Source of the DNA: Paraburkholderia translucens
GTDB lineage: Bacteria; Pseudomonadota; Gammaproteobacteria; Burkholderiales; Burkholderiaceae
Direction of reading: 5' to 3'
DNA length: 64,000 bases
Assembly: GCF_020881035.1 (NCBI RefSeq)
Contig: NZ_JAJITC010000018.1
Coordinates: 61,894-125,893 of the forward strand
Position 1 is the first letter of the stretch; every line of letters starts with the position of its first letter. Position numbers and translations under genes: made by a program. This document shows, piece after piece, positions 16,872 through 25,424 of this stretch. Below the pieces are notes generated by a model that saw only the letters and a list, made by a program, of their open reading frames with translations, did not search any database and was not told the DNA's origin.

Positions 16872-17126
16872 ATGACCGACCTCCAGGATTTACCCGTGCA
16901 GGATCGTTGGGCGCGCCTGCACTTCGCGTCGTGGGTCATTGGCTTGCTGCACCGCCTGAACGGGGGACTGCGAAAACACATCAGCGCGTTGCCCACCATA
17001 CGCCGGCGTCATCCCCTGACTGACGACGATGTCCAGTTCGGCCGCTCCAACCGTTCAATCGCCGGGCGCTCGTGGAAAATACCGCCTCACCACGATCGGG
17101 ACGTGAGGCTCTCGCTTCAAGGCTGA
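16872..17126 (+). pseudogene. Decayed 5' fragment of an integrase-type DDE transposase
   Basis: One frame reads MTDLQDLPVQDRWARLHFA, another frame continues VVGHWLAAPPERGTA, and the first frame resumes as RRRHPLTDDDVQFGRS. Put together these resemble the N-terminal part of the large integrase-core transposases common in Burkholderiaceae (pattern D-RWARLRF--IG-LLA-PPERG ... W-HP-TG--V-F). Several frameshifts and the missing catalytic core mark it as dead. Identification is from memory of this pattern. Confidence 0.5.
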
Positions 17127-18756
17127 ACCTCATACGGTGGACATGTGGACAGGCGCTGATCGTTTACCGCACGGCCGACGTTGACGTGATACAGGCTTTG
17201 CCAGGTGTGATCCTCCACGCCGAGCAGTGCGTGCATTTCATCATCGAAAAAGCAGCCAATCCCTGTCGCGCGCACACCGGCGGCTTCGGCTTCGAGATAG
17301 AGCGCCTGGCCAAGAATGCCGCATTCCCAGAACAGATGGCGATAACGCCATGGCTGTTTCAATGCGATCCCGAATGCCGCGATCATCCCCAGCGCAAAGC
17401 AGGAATCGGCGCCGATATCCTGGTGGCAGCAGATCAACTTTGTCGTGGCGCGCAAATCGTAAGGCACCAGAAGATAGAGCGGCAGATGATCGGGGCCGGT
17501 CTTTTGCCAGAGCCATTCTGGACGTAGAGACCGCTTGAGATCCGGCAGCGCGCCCGGATTTCTCACGAACATATACAGGCCCGGCTCCAGGTCGCTCACG
17601 CGGTGCACCATTAGCGCTGCATGCACTGCAGGAGGAAAGATCAGCGCATTCCACGGCGGCGTGTCATGACGTGGCAACAGGCACGCCAGCATGCTGAAAA
17701 ACGCCGGCTTGGCGATGCACGTCGTACCGTCGAAGTTCACCGCGCTGCGACGCTGCCGCGCGATCCGGGCAAAGTTGAGATCAAGGGCGGGCGCCGCGGG
17801 CGACGGATGCAGCTCCAGATCCGGCGAGGTTGGTTCGCGAGTACGGGCCTTATGCGTGGCGCGATGGATCGAATCGATATCCGGCCACTTCACATGTCCG
17901 GGACTCAGCTGATTCGCGCGTCCGTGGCACTGCGCGCTATCCAGGGCGATCAGCATGCGCTCAAGATCAGGCCGCAATTCAGGGTTGCCGATCCAGAGCA
18001 AGGCATCCGGCGCCTCTGCTTCTGCCTTCCCGAAATCCTCTGCGCGGTTCAATCCACGCAGGTTGGCCACTGCGCCGTCCGCGGCCTCCTCCACCAGCCG
18101 CGTCTGCCAGCCAAGCGCTGCCGCGGCGTAACTCACCGCGGCGATGACATGGCCGCCATCGTGCTGGCAGTAGCGCCAGGCGCGCATGCCGTATTTCCAC
18201 GCCTCGCGCCAGGGGATCGAGCTTATGCCGACCAGGACGCCACTTTGCGCGAACGCCTCGCTCCATCGTTCGTCATCCATTGCAGCGCGACATTCAAGGG
18301 AATGGTTCCGGCTCAGGTAATGGTAGACCCTGCTGGACAAGCCGGGCAGAGTCGGACACAGAAGTAGCCCTCGGTCGGATGCAAATTTCCGCCCAAAGGG
18401 TTGCAGCGCAGTGCCCACCGCTGGGTGCCGGAGGATTTCCACGCCGACAGGCCGAGCGAAAGCTCGAACAGGATTGCCAGACTGGGAAGATCGAATCTGC
18501 GCGCGGGCGGCAAAGCGCCGCAGCGCAGTTCGTTGTAGCGTGTAGTCAGGCTATTCGCGGCTAACAGCAGACCAATGCGCGGTGCGCCGTGAAACACCCG
18601 GAACGGATCCGGTTGGGTTGCCCAGTCGAGTGTCCCGGGGCCAAGGGCGTATCCGCTGCCGCGATGCTTGCTGCGCTCGTGATATTCAAGCATCGCATGC
18701 TTTAACCGGTCCACGTTCCCCCCAGACCAGGAATACCCGCACATGCGGCTGTACAA
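17117..18756 (-). pseudogene. SagB-type nitroreductase-like oxidoreductase, frameshifted
   Basis: The first segment (18756 to about 18345) starts near MLEYHERSKHRGSGYALGPG and contains LPPARRFDLPSLAILFELSL, TQRWALRCNPLGGNLHPTEG, the FMN-binding start of SagB/ThcOx proteins. The second segment, in another frame (to 17117), contains REAWKYGMRAWRYCQHDGGH, ALGWQTRLVEE and, in a second nitroreductase-like half, RRSAVNFDGTTCIAKPAFF and CHQDIGADSCFALGMIAAFG. The two frames overlap around 18345-18360, so one indel separates them. The total, about 545 codons, fits the long double-domain SagB type. In toxin clusters SagB oxidises azolines to azoles; no cyclodehydratase or precursor gene is nearby. Confidence 0.8.
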
Positions 18757-18915
18757 AACCGGCTGGCTGGACGTTGGGGCGCGATCGTCATCAAGTCGTG
18801 GAATCGAACGCGTTGCGGCAAACTGCTATTGCGTTCGGCGCCTCCTGTGCGACGCCCCGGCAATCGGGTCGTCTTCTCGAACGCCGGGGGATGTTTCCAG
18901 CGCTTAGGTCACCCT

Positions 18916-19170
18916 TCAGGTGTCTTCGAAGGTATTCTGGACCGCCGACTTCAAAAACTCGTGACCATCCCAGGTTAGCCGCCAGTCGCTACCCATTGAG
19001 CGGACGAGATTTGCGTCGGCCAGCAGGTTCAACTGATACCACACACCCCGGTTCGAAACATCGAACGCATCCTTGAGCGCGCTTTCAATGTCATATTCGC
19101 TAAGGTGCGGGGATTTGTTTTCCTCGAGAGTCTTCAGTATTGCGAGTGCCAGATTCATATCGCGTTTCAC
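18916..19170 (-). CDS. DUF2513-like small protein
   Basis: An 84-residue protein starting with GTG: VKRDMNLALAILKTLEENK, then LSEYDIESALKDAFDVSN, VWYQLNLLADANLVR and WRLTWDGHEFLKSA. This is the winged-helix-like pattern of DUF2513 (KRDMDL-R-IL--IE at the start, L-W-GHEFL near the end). GGAGG lies 6 bp before the GTG at 19170, which I prefer to the upstream ATG. Members are often phage- or island-borne and may bind DNA. Confidence 0.75.
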   Translation of the reverse strand: MKRDMNLALAILKTLEENKSPHLSEYDIESALKDAFDVSNRGVWYQLNLLADANLVRSMGSDWRLTWDGHEFLKSAVQNTFEDT

Positions 19171-19475
19171 GATTTCCTCCTGTCGCAGATAGGACATGCA
19201 TCGAAAGCGCGCCACGGGTGCAACGTCCGCGCAATCATATCGGGCGTGGCTTGCTGTACGGCTCTTTGCGCTTTCGCACAGCGCCGCGAAAAGGGTGGCA
19301 CGACGCGAGCCGCGCAGTACACGGCGAGCCCTGTCGTCTCGCCGGTGGGGGGCGCTGATTGCAGAGCTGACCGGCGGCGCCGCAATCGATGTGATTCCGG
19401 GGTCCCGACAGGCTCATGTCACGGTCCGAACGCGCAGGGTGAATTACAACACCAGTCGCGAGCGCTGCCTGGGAT
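19171..19475. other. Intergenic, no gene seen
   Basis: Frames here are GC-rich shadows without ribosome-binding sites. Nothing supported. Confidence 0.4.
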
Positions 19476-19793
19476 TCAACGCTTCGGTCCCCTCATACCC
19501 TCGGTTTCCATCGCAGCATTCCGCTCTTCGCGGGCTTCAATGGGTTCCATGGTTTCGTCGATGGAAGCTGTCGCGCGTTCTGTGGCCGCCTTCGTTTCGT
19601 CGACGGTGGAACCGAGTCCTCCGTCGTCGTCGCTCGGGGGCTCAAGCATGTCTCGAAGCATGGCCTCCAACTCCGGGGTGTCCCACGGTGCGCCATGCTG
19701 CTCTTTCTTCCTTATGTAGTGCCTGACTTCTGCGTCCTGCTCCGGCGTCAGGGGAAGACCGCGAAATGTGCTTTGGGGGGTTGCGTCGGTCAT
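19476..19793 (-). CDS. 'GLPLTPEQDAEVRHYI' small acidic protein (copy 1)
   Basis: A 105-residue protein: MTDATPQSTFRGLPLTPEQD, AEVRHYIRKKEQHGAPWDTP, ELEAMLRDMLEPP and a long acidic/alanine-rich helix (TKAATERATASIDETMEPIE). The paralog at 39459-39776 has the same length and most residues. GGAGCAATGCC precedes the ATG at 19793, and the upstream DNA is conserved between copies too. Family and function unknown; the second half looks like a coiled coil. Confidence 0.72.
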   Translation of the reverse strand: MTDATPQSTFRGLPLTPEQDAEVRHYIRKKEQHGAPWDTPELEAMLRDMLEPPSDDDGGLGSTVDETKAATERATASIDETMEPIEAREERNAAMETEGMRGPKR

Positions 19794-20146
19794 GGCATTG
19801 CTCCGGAATTTATCCCGTTTTAAGTGTAGCCCTGTTGTGGCCAGCAAGCCTCCACTATCGGTCTGCGCATGGACTGGTCCGTCCATTCGCATCGGCTCGT
19901 CCAGCGAGCGGACGTTGCTGTCGGCACAGATGCGAGCCTTGACGCTTTGCGCAATTGCTGCTGATAGCGGCACCGTGCAAACGATCCCGGGCGGCCCAAC
20001 GTCACGCGATGACATGGTTCAGCGCGGGAGCCTTGCGTAGAGGGGACTTTGGGTCTTTTTGCGGCAGCTGCAGGCGGTTTCGACCGCTCATGGGCGATGC
20101 GCGCACCGATGCAAATTGCGACGGGTCATGAAGGATGGCAGGAACC

Positions 20147-20356
20147 ATGACAAAACTGTCCGAACAGTTTCCCATCGAGCGCGCGCACTCCTCCGCGCGC
20201 CTGCATTCCGCAGCTTGCAGCCACGGATTGGTATCCCAACTGGCCACGGAGCGCAGTGCGGCACAGAAGGACTTCCTCTCGTCGGTGTTTGTTCGCCGGT
20301 CCGTCGAGCGGGAGGTTTCGCTTCATCGACCGATCCAGAGCAGACGCAACCGATGA
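20147..20356 (+). CDS. Possible small basic protein
   Basis: A 69-codon frame starting MTKLSEQFPIERAHSSARLH with AGGA 5 bp upstream and ending VSLHRPIQSRRNR. The ribosome-binding site is good but there is no paralog and no recognised family, so this is a weak call. Confidence 0.3.
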   Translation: MTKLSEQFPIERAHSSARLHSAACSHGLVSQLATERSAAQKDFLSSVFVRRSVEREVSLHRPIQSRRNR

Positions 20357-20423
20357 TTGAGCACGCTGATGGATGTCCTGCAAATGCAGATGCTTGTGCT
20401 CGACGGGTCCACGCTTATGTGGT

Positions 20424-20690
20424 TCAGGAGATCACGTACCGGATCTGTTGGCCACCCTTGTATAACGTTTCGGCCAGTTCCCGTATTTGGTCGCGACTGC
20501 GATCGAACGCCGCGAGCAGATCGGTTTCCTCGCTGCGAGTTCCAGGATTGAGCTTCATCAGCATCTGGCCATCGACAAGGAACGCGATCTCGCGAGCCTT
20601 GTCGTAACCCCAGAAACATACACAACGCCTTGATGCGTCGTAAGAGCGACTGGGATTGGGAAAGCTGAGCCCGACCACCTTCTTTGTCAT
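20424..20690 (-). CDS. DUF1488-family protein (intact copy)
   Basis: An 88-residue protein: LSFPNPSRSYDASRRCVCFW, GYDKAREIAFLVDGQMLMKL, AAFDRSRDQIRELAETLY and KGGQQIRYVIS. This matches DUF1488, a small alpha/beta family (F-NPSRSYDA----RFWGYD). The ATG at 20690 follows the stop of the upstream gene directly (TAG-ATG), so the two are translationally coupled. It has relatives at 16151 (broken), 40402 and 45840. Function unknown. Confidence 0.82.
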   Translation of the reverse strand: MTKKVVGLSFPNPSRSYDASRRCVCFWGYDKAREIAFLVDGQMLMKLNPGTRSEETDLLAAFDRSRDQIRELAETLYKGGQQIRYVIS

Positions 20691-20876
20691 CTATTCTCTC
20701 GACGAGACGTAGCGCCACTTTGCGGCATTGACATCAATGCGCGCATCACCGTCAAGCCGCTTCTGGGCGCGGTCGGCTTCCCCCTGCCGCAAGGCTTCGG
20801 CGCGAGCCTTCCGGGTCGCAACGTGGTCTTCCTGTCTGCTCGACGGAGCCGGGATCATTGAGGGGCGCTTCAGCAT
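20691..20876 (-). CDS. Small basic protein ending 'KWRY', partner of DUF1488 (copy 2)
   Basis: A 61-residue protein from the ATG at 20876 (or 55 from 20858): PSSRQEDHVATRKARAEALR, QGEADRAQKRLDGDARIDVN and AAKWRYVSS. The end ARIDVNAAKWRY is identical to the relative at 40201. Rich in R, K, E and A with a helical pattern. It is adjacent to the DUF1488 gene without any gap. No known family. Confidence 0.65.
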   Translation of the reverse strand: MLKRPSMIPAPSSRQEDHVATRKARAEALRQGEADRAQKRLDGDARIDVNAAKWRYVSSRE

Positions 20877-21215
20877 CTGGATGCCTGCAAAAAGAGAGTG
20901 CAACTTCAAGGCAATGGCCCGAGGCCAGAAAGCACGCCTGAGCACCGCGACGGGCCACATCAAGGCCGCGATGTTCATTTGCGTGCAAGATTCAACACAT
21001 ATTCGCGCTGGGACTGTCGATCCAGACACTAACGGCGCGCCGATGAAAGTGGCGTTGGCTATCCGAGAGTGCGCCGAATGACGCAACAAAGCAAGAACAA
21101 TCGGCAAACCGGCAGCCCGGTCTTTTACGGCAAATAGATCGCGACATCCATTAAGAAAACGCCCAGAATGGGGTAGAGAGCAATCCGATCCGTGGTTGCC
21201 AAGATGGGGAGCGAA
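20877..21215. other. Intergenic between divergent small genes
   Basis: Contains the promoters of the leftward DUF1488 pair and the rightward gene at 21216. A 66-codon plus-strand frame (20881-21081) lacks a ribosome-binding site and is not called. Confidence 0.4.
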
Positions 21216-21356
21216 ATGCCAAAAGGCGAACAGCGTAGTAATCGCGAGGCGAAGAAGCCTAAACAACCTAAAAAACTGCCATCTCCCAGCTCCGACCGGT
21301 TCAAGACACTCCCCCCGAAGGCTTCGGTGTCGAGTGATTTGACGAGGAAGAAGTAG
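21216..21356 (+). CDS. 'NREAKKPKQPKK' basic small protein (copy 1)
   Basis: A 46-codon frame: MPKGEQRSNREAKKPKQPKK followed by LPSPSSDRFKTLPPKASVSS and a basic end. The relative at 34421-34558 begins MSKGQLRGNREAKKPKQPKK. From memory, tiny proteins with (S/P)KGQ-R-NREAKKPKQ are widespread in Burkholderia and rhizobia, with unknown role. GGGGAGCGAA precedes the ATG. Confidence 0.72.
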   Translation: MPKGEQRSNREAKKPKQPKKLPSPSSDRFKTLPPKASVSSDLTRKK

Positions 21357-21401
21357 GCGACCGTCGCGTGTGAGCGTCCGGCTGTTTCGCTTCAGGCGCG
21401 C

Positions 21402-21608
21402 CTAATGTCGGCCGAGGCCCCCCATCAGTCCGGGAGAAGCCGCGCCGCTGCCATCGACCTGCGCCTTGTTGCCTTCGTCGATAGCCGTCTTCAATGCGTG
21501 TCCCAGTTGTTGATGATTGCCGCCCAGTCCGTGCTGTTGCGGCGAGCTTTCTTTTTTGGGGACGAAATGGTGAGCAAGTTTGACCGCGGCGAATCGAAAT
21601 GAGGGCAC
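21402..21608 (-). CDS. Possible small protein overlapping the transglutaminase start
   Basis: A 68-codon frame with a GTG start: RFAAVKLAHHFVPKKESSPQ, QHGLGGNHQQLGHALKTAID and GLMGGLGRH. The Gly/His/Gln-rich composition looks like a protein rather than random sequence, but it overlaps the first bases of the divergent gene at 21599 and has no paralog here. A later internal start is possible. Confidence 0.35.
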   Translation of the reverse strand: MPSFRFAAVKLAHHFVPKKESSPQQHGLGGNHQQLGHALKTAIDEGNKAQVDGSGAASPGLMGGLGRH

Positions 21609-22471
21609 CTCACCGGCTAACCGTACGGCACCAGAGCGTCTACCGCTACTCGGAGCCCGTGCGCTTCGGCGAGCATCGGATGATGTTCCGCCCGCGTGCG
21701 AGTCATGATCTGCGGCTTCTCAGCATGCAGCTGCTGATTACACCCACACCCGAACGGCTGCATTGGTTGCACGATATCTTCGACAACTCGGTCGCAGTCG
21801 CGACATTTTCGGTCGAAGCGTCCGAGCTGCTCTTCCGAAGCGAGGTGACGCTCGAACACTGGGAGGCGCCGTTGCCCGATTATTCGCTGGAGGCCTATGC
21901 GTCGACGTGGCCCTTCGCGTATACGCGCGAGGAGGCCTCCGATCTGGTGAACGCGCGAAGCCGTCAGTACCCGGACGCCGAGGTTGACTTATGGGCGCGA
22001 CGCTTTATCGAGCCCGGCGGCACCACGGGCACGATGACGTTGTTGCGCAGTATGACGCTCGAGATCAAGAACAGCTTCATGTATGTGCGGCGTACCGAGA
22101 AGGGCGTTAATCGTCCTGCCGACACGTTACGCCTGCGCTGCGGCAGCTGCCGCGACTTCGCGGTGCTGATGATGGATGCCGTCCGCTCGCTCGGTCTCGC
22201 AGCCCGGTTTGTCAGCGGCTATATCTTCGTTCCGGACTACGACGCCACCTTGGGCGGCGGCGCGACCCACGCATGGCTGCAGATCTATCTTCCCGGCGCA
22301 GGTTGGGTGGATTTCGATCCGACCAACAGTATCGTCGGCAACCGGCATCTGATTCGTGTGGCGGTAGCGTGGAATTACGAGCAGGTGCTGCCGCTCTGGG
22401 GCACGTGGCAAGGTGCGACCTATTCGTTCCTCGGTCTCGAGGTCGACGTGAGCGTGACGGAAGACGTCTAA
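21599..22471 (+). CDS. Transglutaminase-like cysteine protease family protein
   Basis: A 290-residue cytoplasmic protein. The N-terminal beta domain starts LTVRHQSVYRYSEPVRFGEH, typical of bacterial transglutaminase-like proteins. The catalytic core has the nucleophile in RLRCGSCRDFAVLMM (about residue 183), the His in GGGATHAWLQIYLPGAGWVD and the Asp in FDPTNSIVG. Such proteins may act as peptidases or amide-forming enzymes; substrate unknown. A related gene follows 42 bp downstream on the same strand, so they probably form an operon. Confidence 0.9.
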   Translation: MRAPHRLTVRHQSVYRYSEPVRFGEHRMMFRPRASHDLRLLSMQLLITPTPERLHWLHDIFDNSVAVATFSVEASELLFRSEVTLEHWEAPLPDYSLEAYASTWPFAYTREEASDLVNARSRQYPDAEVDLWARRFIEPGGTTGTMTLLRSMTLEIKNSFMYVRRTEKGVNRPADTLRLRCGSCRDFAVLMMDAVRSLGLAARFVSGYIFVPDYDATLGGGATHAWLQIYLPGAGWVDFDPTNSIVGNRHLIRVAVAWNYEQVLPLWGTWQGATYSFLGLEVDVSVTEDV

Positions 22472-22513
22472 GCGCCCGGCGCGTCACGATCTTTTCAATG
22501 CAAGGGTGGTCAG

Positions 22514-23317
22514 ATGAAACTTCGAGTGGGCTATGAACTAATCTATGAGTGCGTGCAGCCGACACCGATGGTGCTGATGTTGAACACGCATTTTTCCCGA
22601 GCGCAGGATGTGCTGGTTGCCGATCTGCTGGCGGTCGATCCACCGGTGGCAATCACGCAGTATCGCGATAGCTTCGGCAATCTCTGCAGTCGCATCGTCG
22701 CGCCGCCAGGGCTGATTTCGCTCTCCACCACCGCGCTGCTCGACATCTCCGATCGACCCGAGACGCGCGAGCCGCTCGACTATCAGCATGCCATTGAAAC
22801 GCTTCCGGATGAATGTCTGATGTTCCTGCTCGGCAGCCGTTATTGCGAAACCGATCTGCTCTCCGACATTGCGTGGAAGCTGTTTTCCAGTACGCTTCCG
22901 GGGAGCCGCCGGGTGCAGGCGATTTGCGACTACGTGCATCATCACATCACGTTTGGATACGAATTCGCACGGCCGACCAAGACCGCTTTTCAGGCGTGGC
23001 AGGAACGCAAGGGCGTGTGTCGCGACTTCGCGCATCTGGCTGTGGCGTTGTGCCGCGCGATGAATATTCCGGCGCGCTATTGCACGGGATACATCAGCGA
23101 TGTCGGCGTGCCGCCGCCGTGGGGTCCGATGGATTTTGCAGCCTGGTTCGAAGCCTACGTTGGCGGCTCATGGCAGACCTTCGATCCGCGCAACAACGCG
23201 CCGCGTACTGGACGCGTCCTCATGGCGCGCGGCCGCGATGCTGCCGATGTTGCGATCAGCAACACATTTGGTCCGACGAAGCTCGTCAAATTCGATGTCC
23301 ACTGCGCGCCCGAGTGA
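22514..23317 (+). CDS. Second transglutaminase-like protein
   Basis: A 267-residue protein. The N-terminal domain (VGYELIYECVQPTPMVLMLN) differs from the first protein. The core has the nucleophile in ERKGVCRDFAHLAVALCRAM, ARYCTGYISDVG, a His position replaced by FAAWFEAYVGGSWQTFDPRN (Ala-Trp-Phe where related proteins read H-W-E/Q), and the Asp in FDPRN. If the usual His is really missing, catalysis may be altered. AGGGTGG precedes the ATG. Paired genes of this kind are common in Proteobacteria. Confidence 0.88.
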   Translation: MKLRVGYELIYECVQPTPMVLMLNTHFSRAQDVLVADLLAVDPPVAITQYRDSFGNLCSRIVAPPGLISLSTTALLDISDRPETREPLDYQHAIETLPDECLMFLLGSRYCETDLLSDIAWKLFSSTLPGSRRVQAICDYVHHHITFGYEFARPTKTAFQAWQERKGVCRDFAHLAVALCRAMNIPARYCTGYISDVGVPPPWGPMDFAAWFEAYVGGSWQTFDPRNNAPRTGRVLMARGRDAADVAISNTFGPTKLVKFDVHCAPE

Positions 23318-23716
23318 GTTCGTGCGCTTTCGGATTACGTCGCTCCGCTTCCAACACAGCAATCATGGACGCAGCAATTCGCCTCTTTATCCAGTTTCGA
23401 ATTTCAAAGAGTTGAGTGGGAACTCCGCCGTCCATCTGTTAAAACGATGACGGACAGTCATTTCCTGGTGGTGTCGCAGATGACGCGTTTGGGTCGAGAT
23501 CGTGTGGAAACGAGACTTCTCAGACTGAGCGCGAGATCGGTGATCACGTCGATTGAGTTCAATACGACGCGATGGACCTAACCGGGCAGAGCGCGCGCAA
23601 CAAAGCCCCTCGGGGCGTCAGCTTGCGGCCATCCTGATTGCTTTCATCGCCTCTGGAAGGCCTTGTCAAATTGCGTGAGTCGGGTTGTAGCTCTCCTTCG
23701 ACGTAAGGTTTCGTTA
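23318..23716. other. Intergenic, no gene seen
   Basis: Between the transglutaminase pair and the IS6 remnant. A 44-codon frame near 23446 has no ribosome-binding site. The right part is probably the end of the IS6 element. Confidence 0.4.
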
Positions 23717-24255
23717 TTAATTTGCGTTAACGAATTGCGCGCGTGCCCATGCATGCCATGCGAGAACGCGTGCCTGGAGCTCTGCCCGATGGAAAGCTGC
23801 CTTCATCCGGTGCCGGGGCAAAGCAAAGTGTTGTCGGATGGGGCCGAAACGGCAGAGAAACGCCTGTGTGCGCTTTGCGTCGCGAAATCCCTGCATATGG
23901 CGCTCACGCCGGCGCGTGGGCAGGTGACTATTTTCAGCGCGGTTGTTGGTCCGAGCCGACGCCTTCACGAATACGTGCTTCACATTGGCCAGCTCGGGCA
24001 CTTCCGCCTTTGCTGCCGGATAGCTGCGCAATTGATCGGTCACAATCTTTTTGGGCACCGGGTGCGAGCGAAGCAGCCGCCTGAAGAAGCGTTTGGCCGC
24101 AGCCTTGTTGCGGTGCTTTTGTAGCAGCACATCCAGCTCGGTGCCGTGTTCGTCCACCGCGCGCCACAGCACGTACGGCTCACCGCGCAGCTTCAGCATG
24201 ACCTCATCGATATGCCATGTCGAACCCGGCTTGCCGCGTACAGCCTTCGCGTGAC
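23717..24255 (-). pseudogene. IS6-type transposase lacking the N-terminus
   Basis: Leftward from about 24255: VRGKPGSTWHIDEVMLKLRG, EPYVLWRAVDEHGTELDVLL, KIVTDQLRSYPAAKAEVPEL and FGPIRQHFALPRHRMKAA up to the stop at 23717. First catalytic Asp (HIDEV) and second (TDQLRSY) are present, but the N-terminal DNA-binding part is missing beyond 24255, where a short direct repeat begins. It resembles the fragment at 2-292. Confidence 0.8.
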
Positions 24256-24262
24256 GTAGACC

Positions 24263-24302
24263 GCATTAAATGTGTCAACGTTGCGGCATTAAATGTGTCA
24301 AC
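24263..24302. repeat. 17-bp direct repeat at the IS6 junction
   Basis: GCATTAAATGTGTCAAC occurs at 24263-24279 and again at 24286-24302, 6 bp apart. Closely spaced repeats of this kind are typical of the ends of IS21-type elements, but no IS21 gene is seen here, so the origin is uncertain. Confidence 0.55.
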
Positions 24303-24690
24303 TCGCCCGCTGGCTCCCATCGGTGACACGCAAAGACTTGTGCGGTATGGGTTTCGCGCATTCGAAATAAGAATGTCAACGACCGGGCAGATGGTACCGA
24401 TTTATCCGGCATGCATCGGGCAAGTCGGCCAACAGCGGCCAATCGGCGGGTCGCGATAAATGACTGATGTGTGCTCTTGACCAGCCGTTCGTTCGCGGAA
24501 AGCTGCTGCGAGATATTCGGATTCAGTTTCGTCAACACATGGGCTGCATGGTTGCCGCGCCGAATAAACAAAACGAGGTGCCGAGGTTGCGGCACGTCGA
24601 TTGCGGGAACGTATTGTGGCCTGCGCAGGGGCAGTACGAGCAGCTTCGCCCCATCACCCGTCCCCGAACGAGCACCTCTTTGAGCCGAAT
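24303..24690. other. Intergenic, no gene seen
   Basis: The minus-strand frame 24275-24802 and others here show no family motif or ribosome-binding site. Confidence 0.4.
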
Positions 24691-25155
24691 GTGGCGAATA
24701 TTCTGCTGGTTGATGACGATGCCGAGAATCTCTCTTCGCTGCAGTTGGCGCTGGAAAGTGACGGTCACCAGGTGAGCGTCGCAGGCGACGGACAGCGTGC
24801 ACTGGCCATTTTGCACCATGAGTCCATCCAGTTCATGATCACAGACTACGAAATGCCGGACATCAACGGTGCTGAGCTGTGCCGTTTGGTCCATGCCCAG
24901 CACGCATACTCAGAGTTGCCTATCCTGATGCTGTCAGCGGCGCCGGAACCACCCAACCCGTGGACATCATGGGGGCGGTTTTTGCGCAAGCCGGCTCGGT
25001 TCGAGGAACTGGCAGCAGCCATCCACGCCGGTGTCTCGCGGCGGATGATTACTGGCAAGCAACCTTCTCGGACCGTCTCCGTGAGCGCCGTCCTTCGACG
25101 CCAGATTCCTGCGGCATCACGCTGGCAGCCGGTGCATGCCGGTTGCTGGCCGTGA
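24691..25155 (+). CDS. Stand-alone receiver-domain protein
   Basis: A 154-residue protein from the GTG at 24691 (start uncertain). VANILLVDDDAENLSSLQLA carries the acidic cluster, FMITDYEMPDINGAELC the phosphoacceptor Asp, LPILMLSAAPEP the conserved Ser/Thr position and WGRFLRKPARFEELAAAI the Lys. No output domain follows; about 35 residues of unremarkable tail remain. It would act as a phosphorylation relay or regulate a partner protein. No sensor kinase gene is adjacent; it is convergent with the glucan synthase gene. Confidence 0.85.
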   Translation: MANILLVDDDAENLSSLQLALESDGHQVSVAGDGQRALAILHHESIQFMITDYEMPDINGAELCRLVHAQHAYSELPILMLSAAPEPPNPWTSWGRFLRKPARFEELAAAIHAGVSRRMITGKQPSRTVSVSAVLRRQIPAASRWQPVHAGCWP

Positions 25156-25201
25156 GCGCAGGCGACCAGGCTCGGATGTGGCGAGCCGGCCATAGGTGCC
25201 T

Positions 25202-25222
25202 TGAGACACCTCAGGTGTTTCA
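25202..25222. repeat. 21-bp palindrome near the end of the glucan synthase gene
   Basis: TGAGACACCT-C-AGGTGTTTCA pairs 9 of 10 positions around one central base. Without a T-run it is unlikely to be a terminator and looks more like a binding site. It lies between the convergent receiver and glucan synthase genes. Confidence 0.35.
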
Positions 25223-25424
25223 GACGCCAAGCCGTGCGCTCTTTACCTTCCCAATCTGGTCCGCGCTTATCAGGATTTCCCCGTTGCCGTCAGCGGCGGC
25301 CCAATAGCCGGGCATCGAAGTCGCCGCTGATTAATGTGGGAGCAGTACAAAGTGAACGTAGGCATGACCCGGCGGCGATCAGCCATCGGTTGCTGCGCGG
25401 GCGAGAAACGGCCGGTGTTGTCTA

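Noticed and set aside
20881..21081. Plus-strand frame of 66 codons divergent from the DUF1488 pair
   Set aside because: Protein-like in part but without a ribosome-binding site or relative in the second block.
23446..23580. 44-codon frame downstream of the second transglutaminase gene
   Set aside because: No ribosome-binding site and no recognisable sequence.
24275..24802. 175-codon minus-strand frame across the IS6 junction and receiver gene
   Set aside because: Antisense to the receiver coding region and without any family signal.
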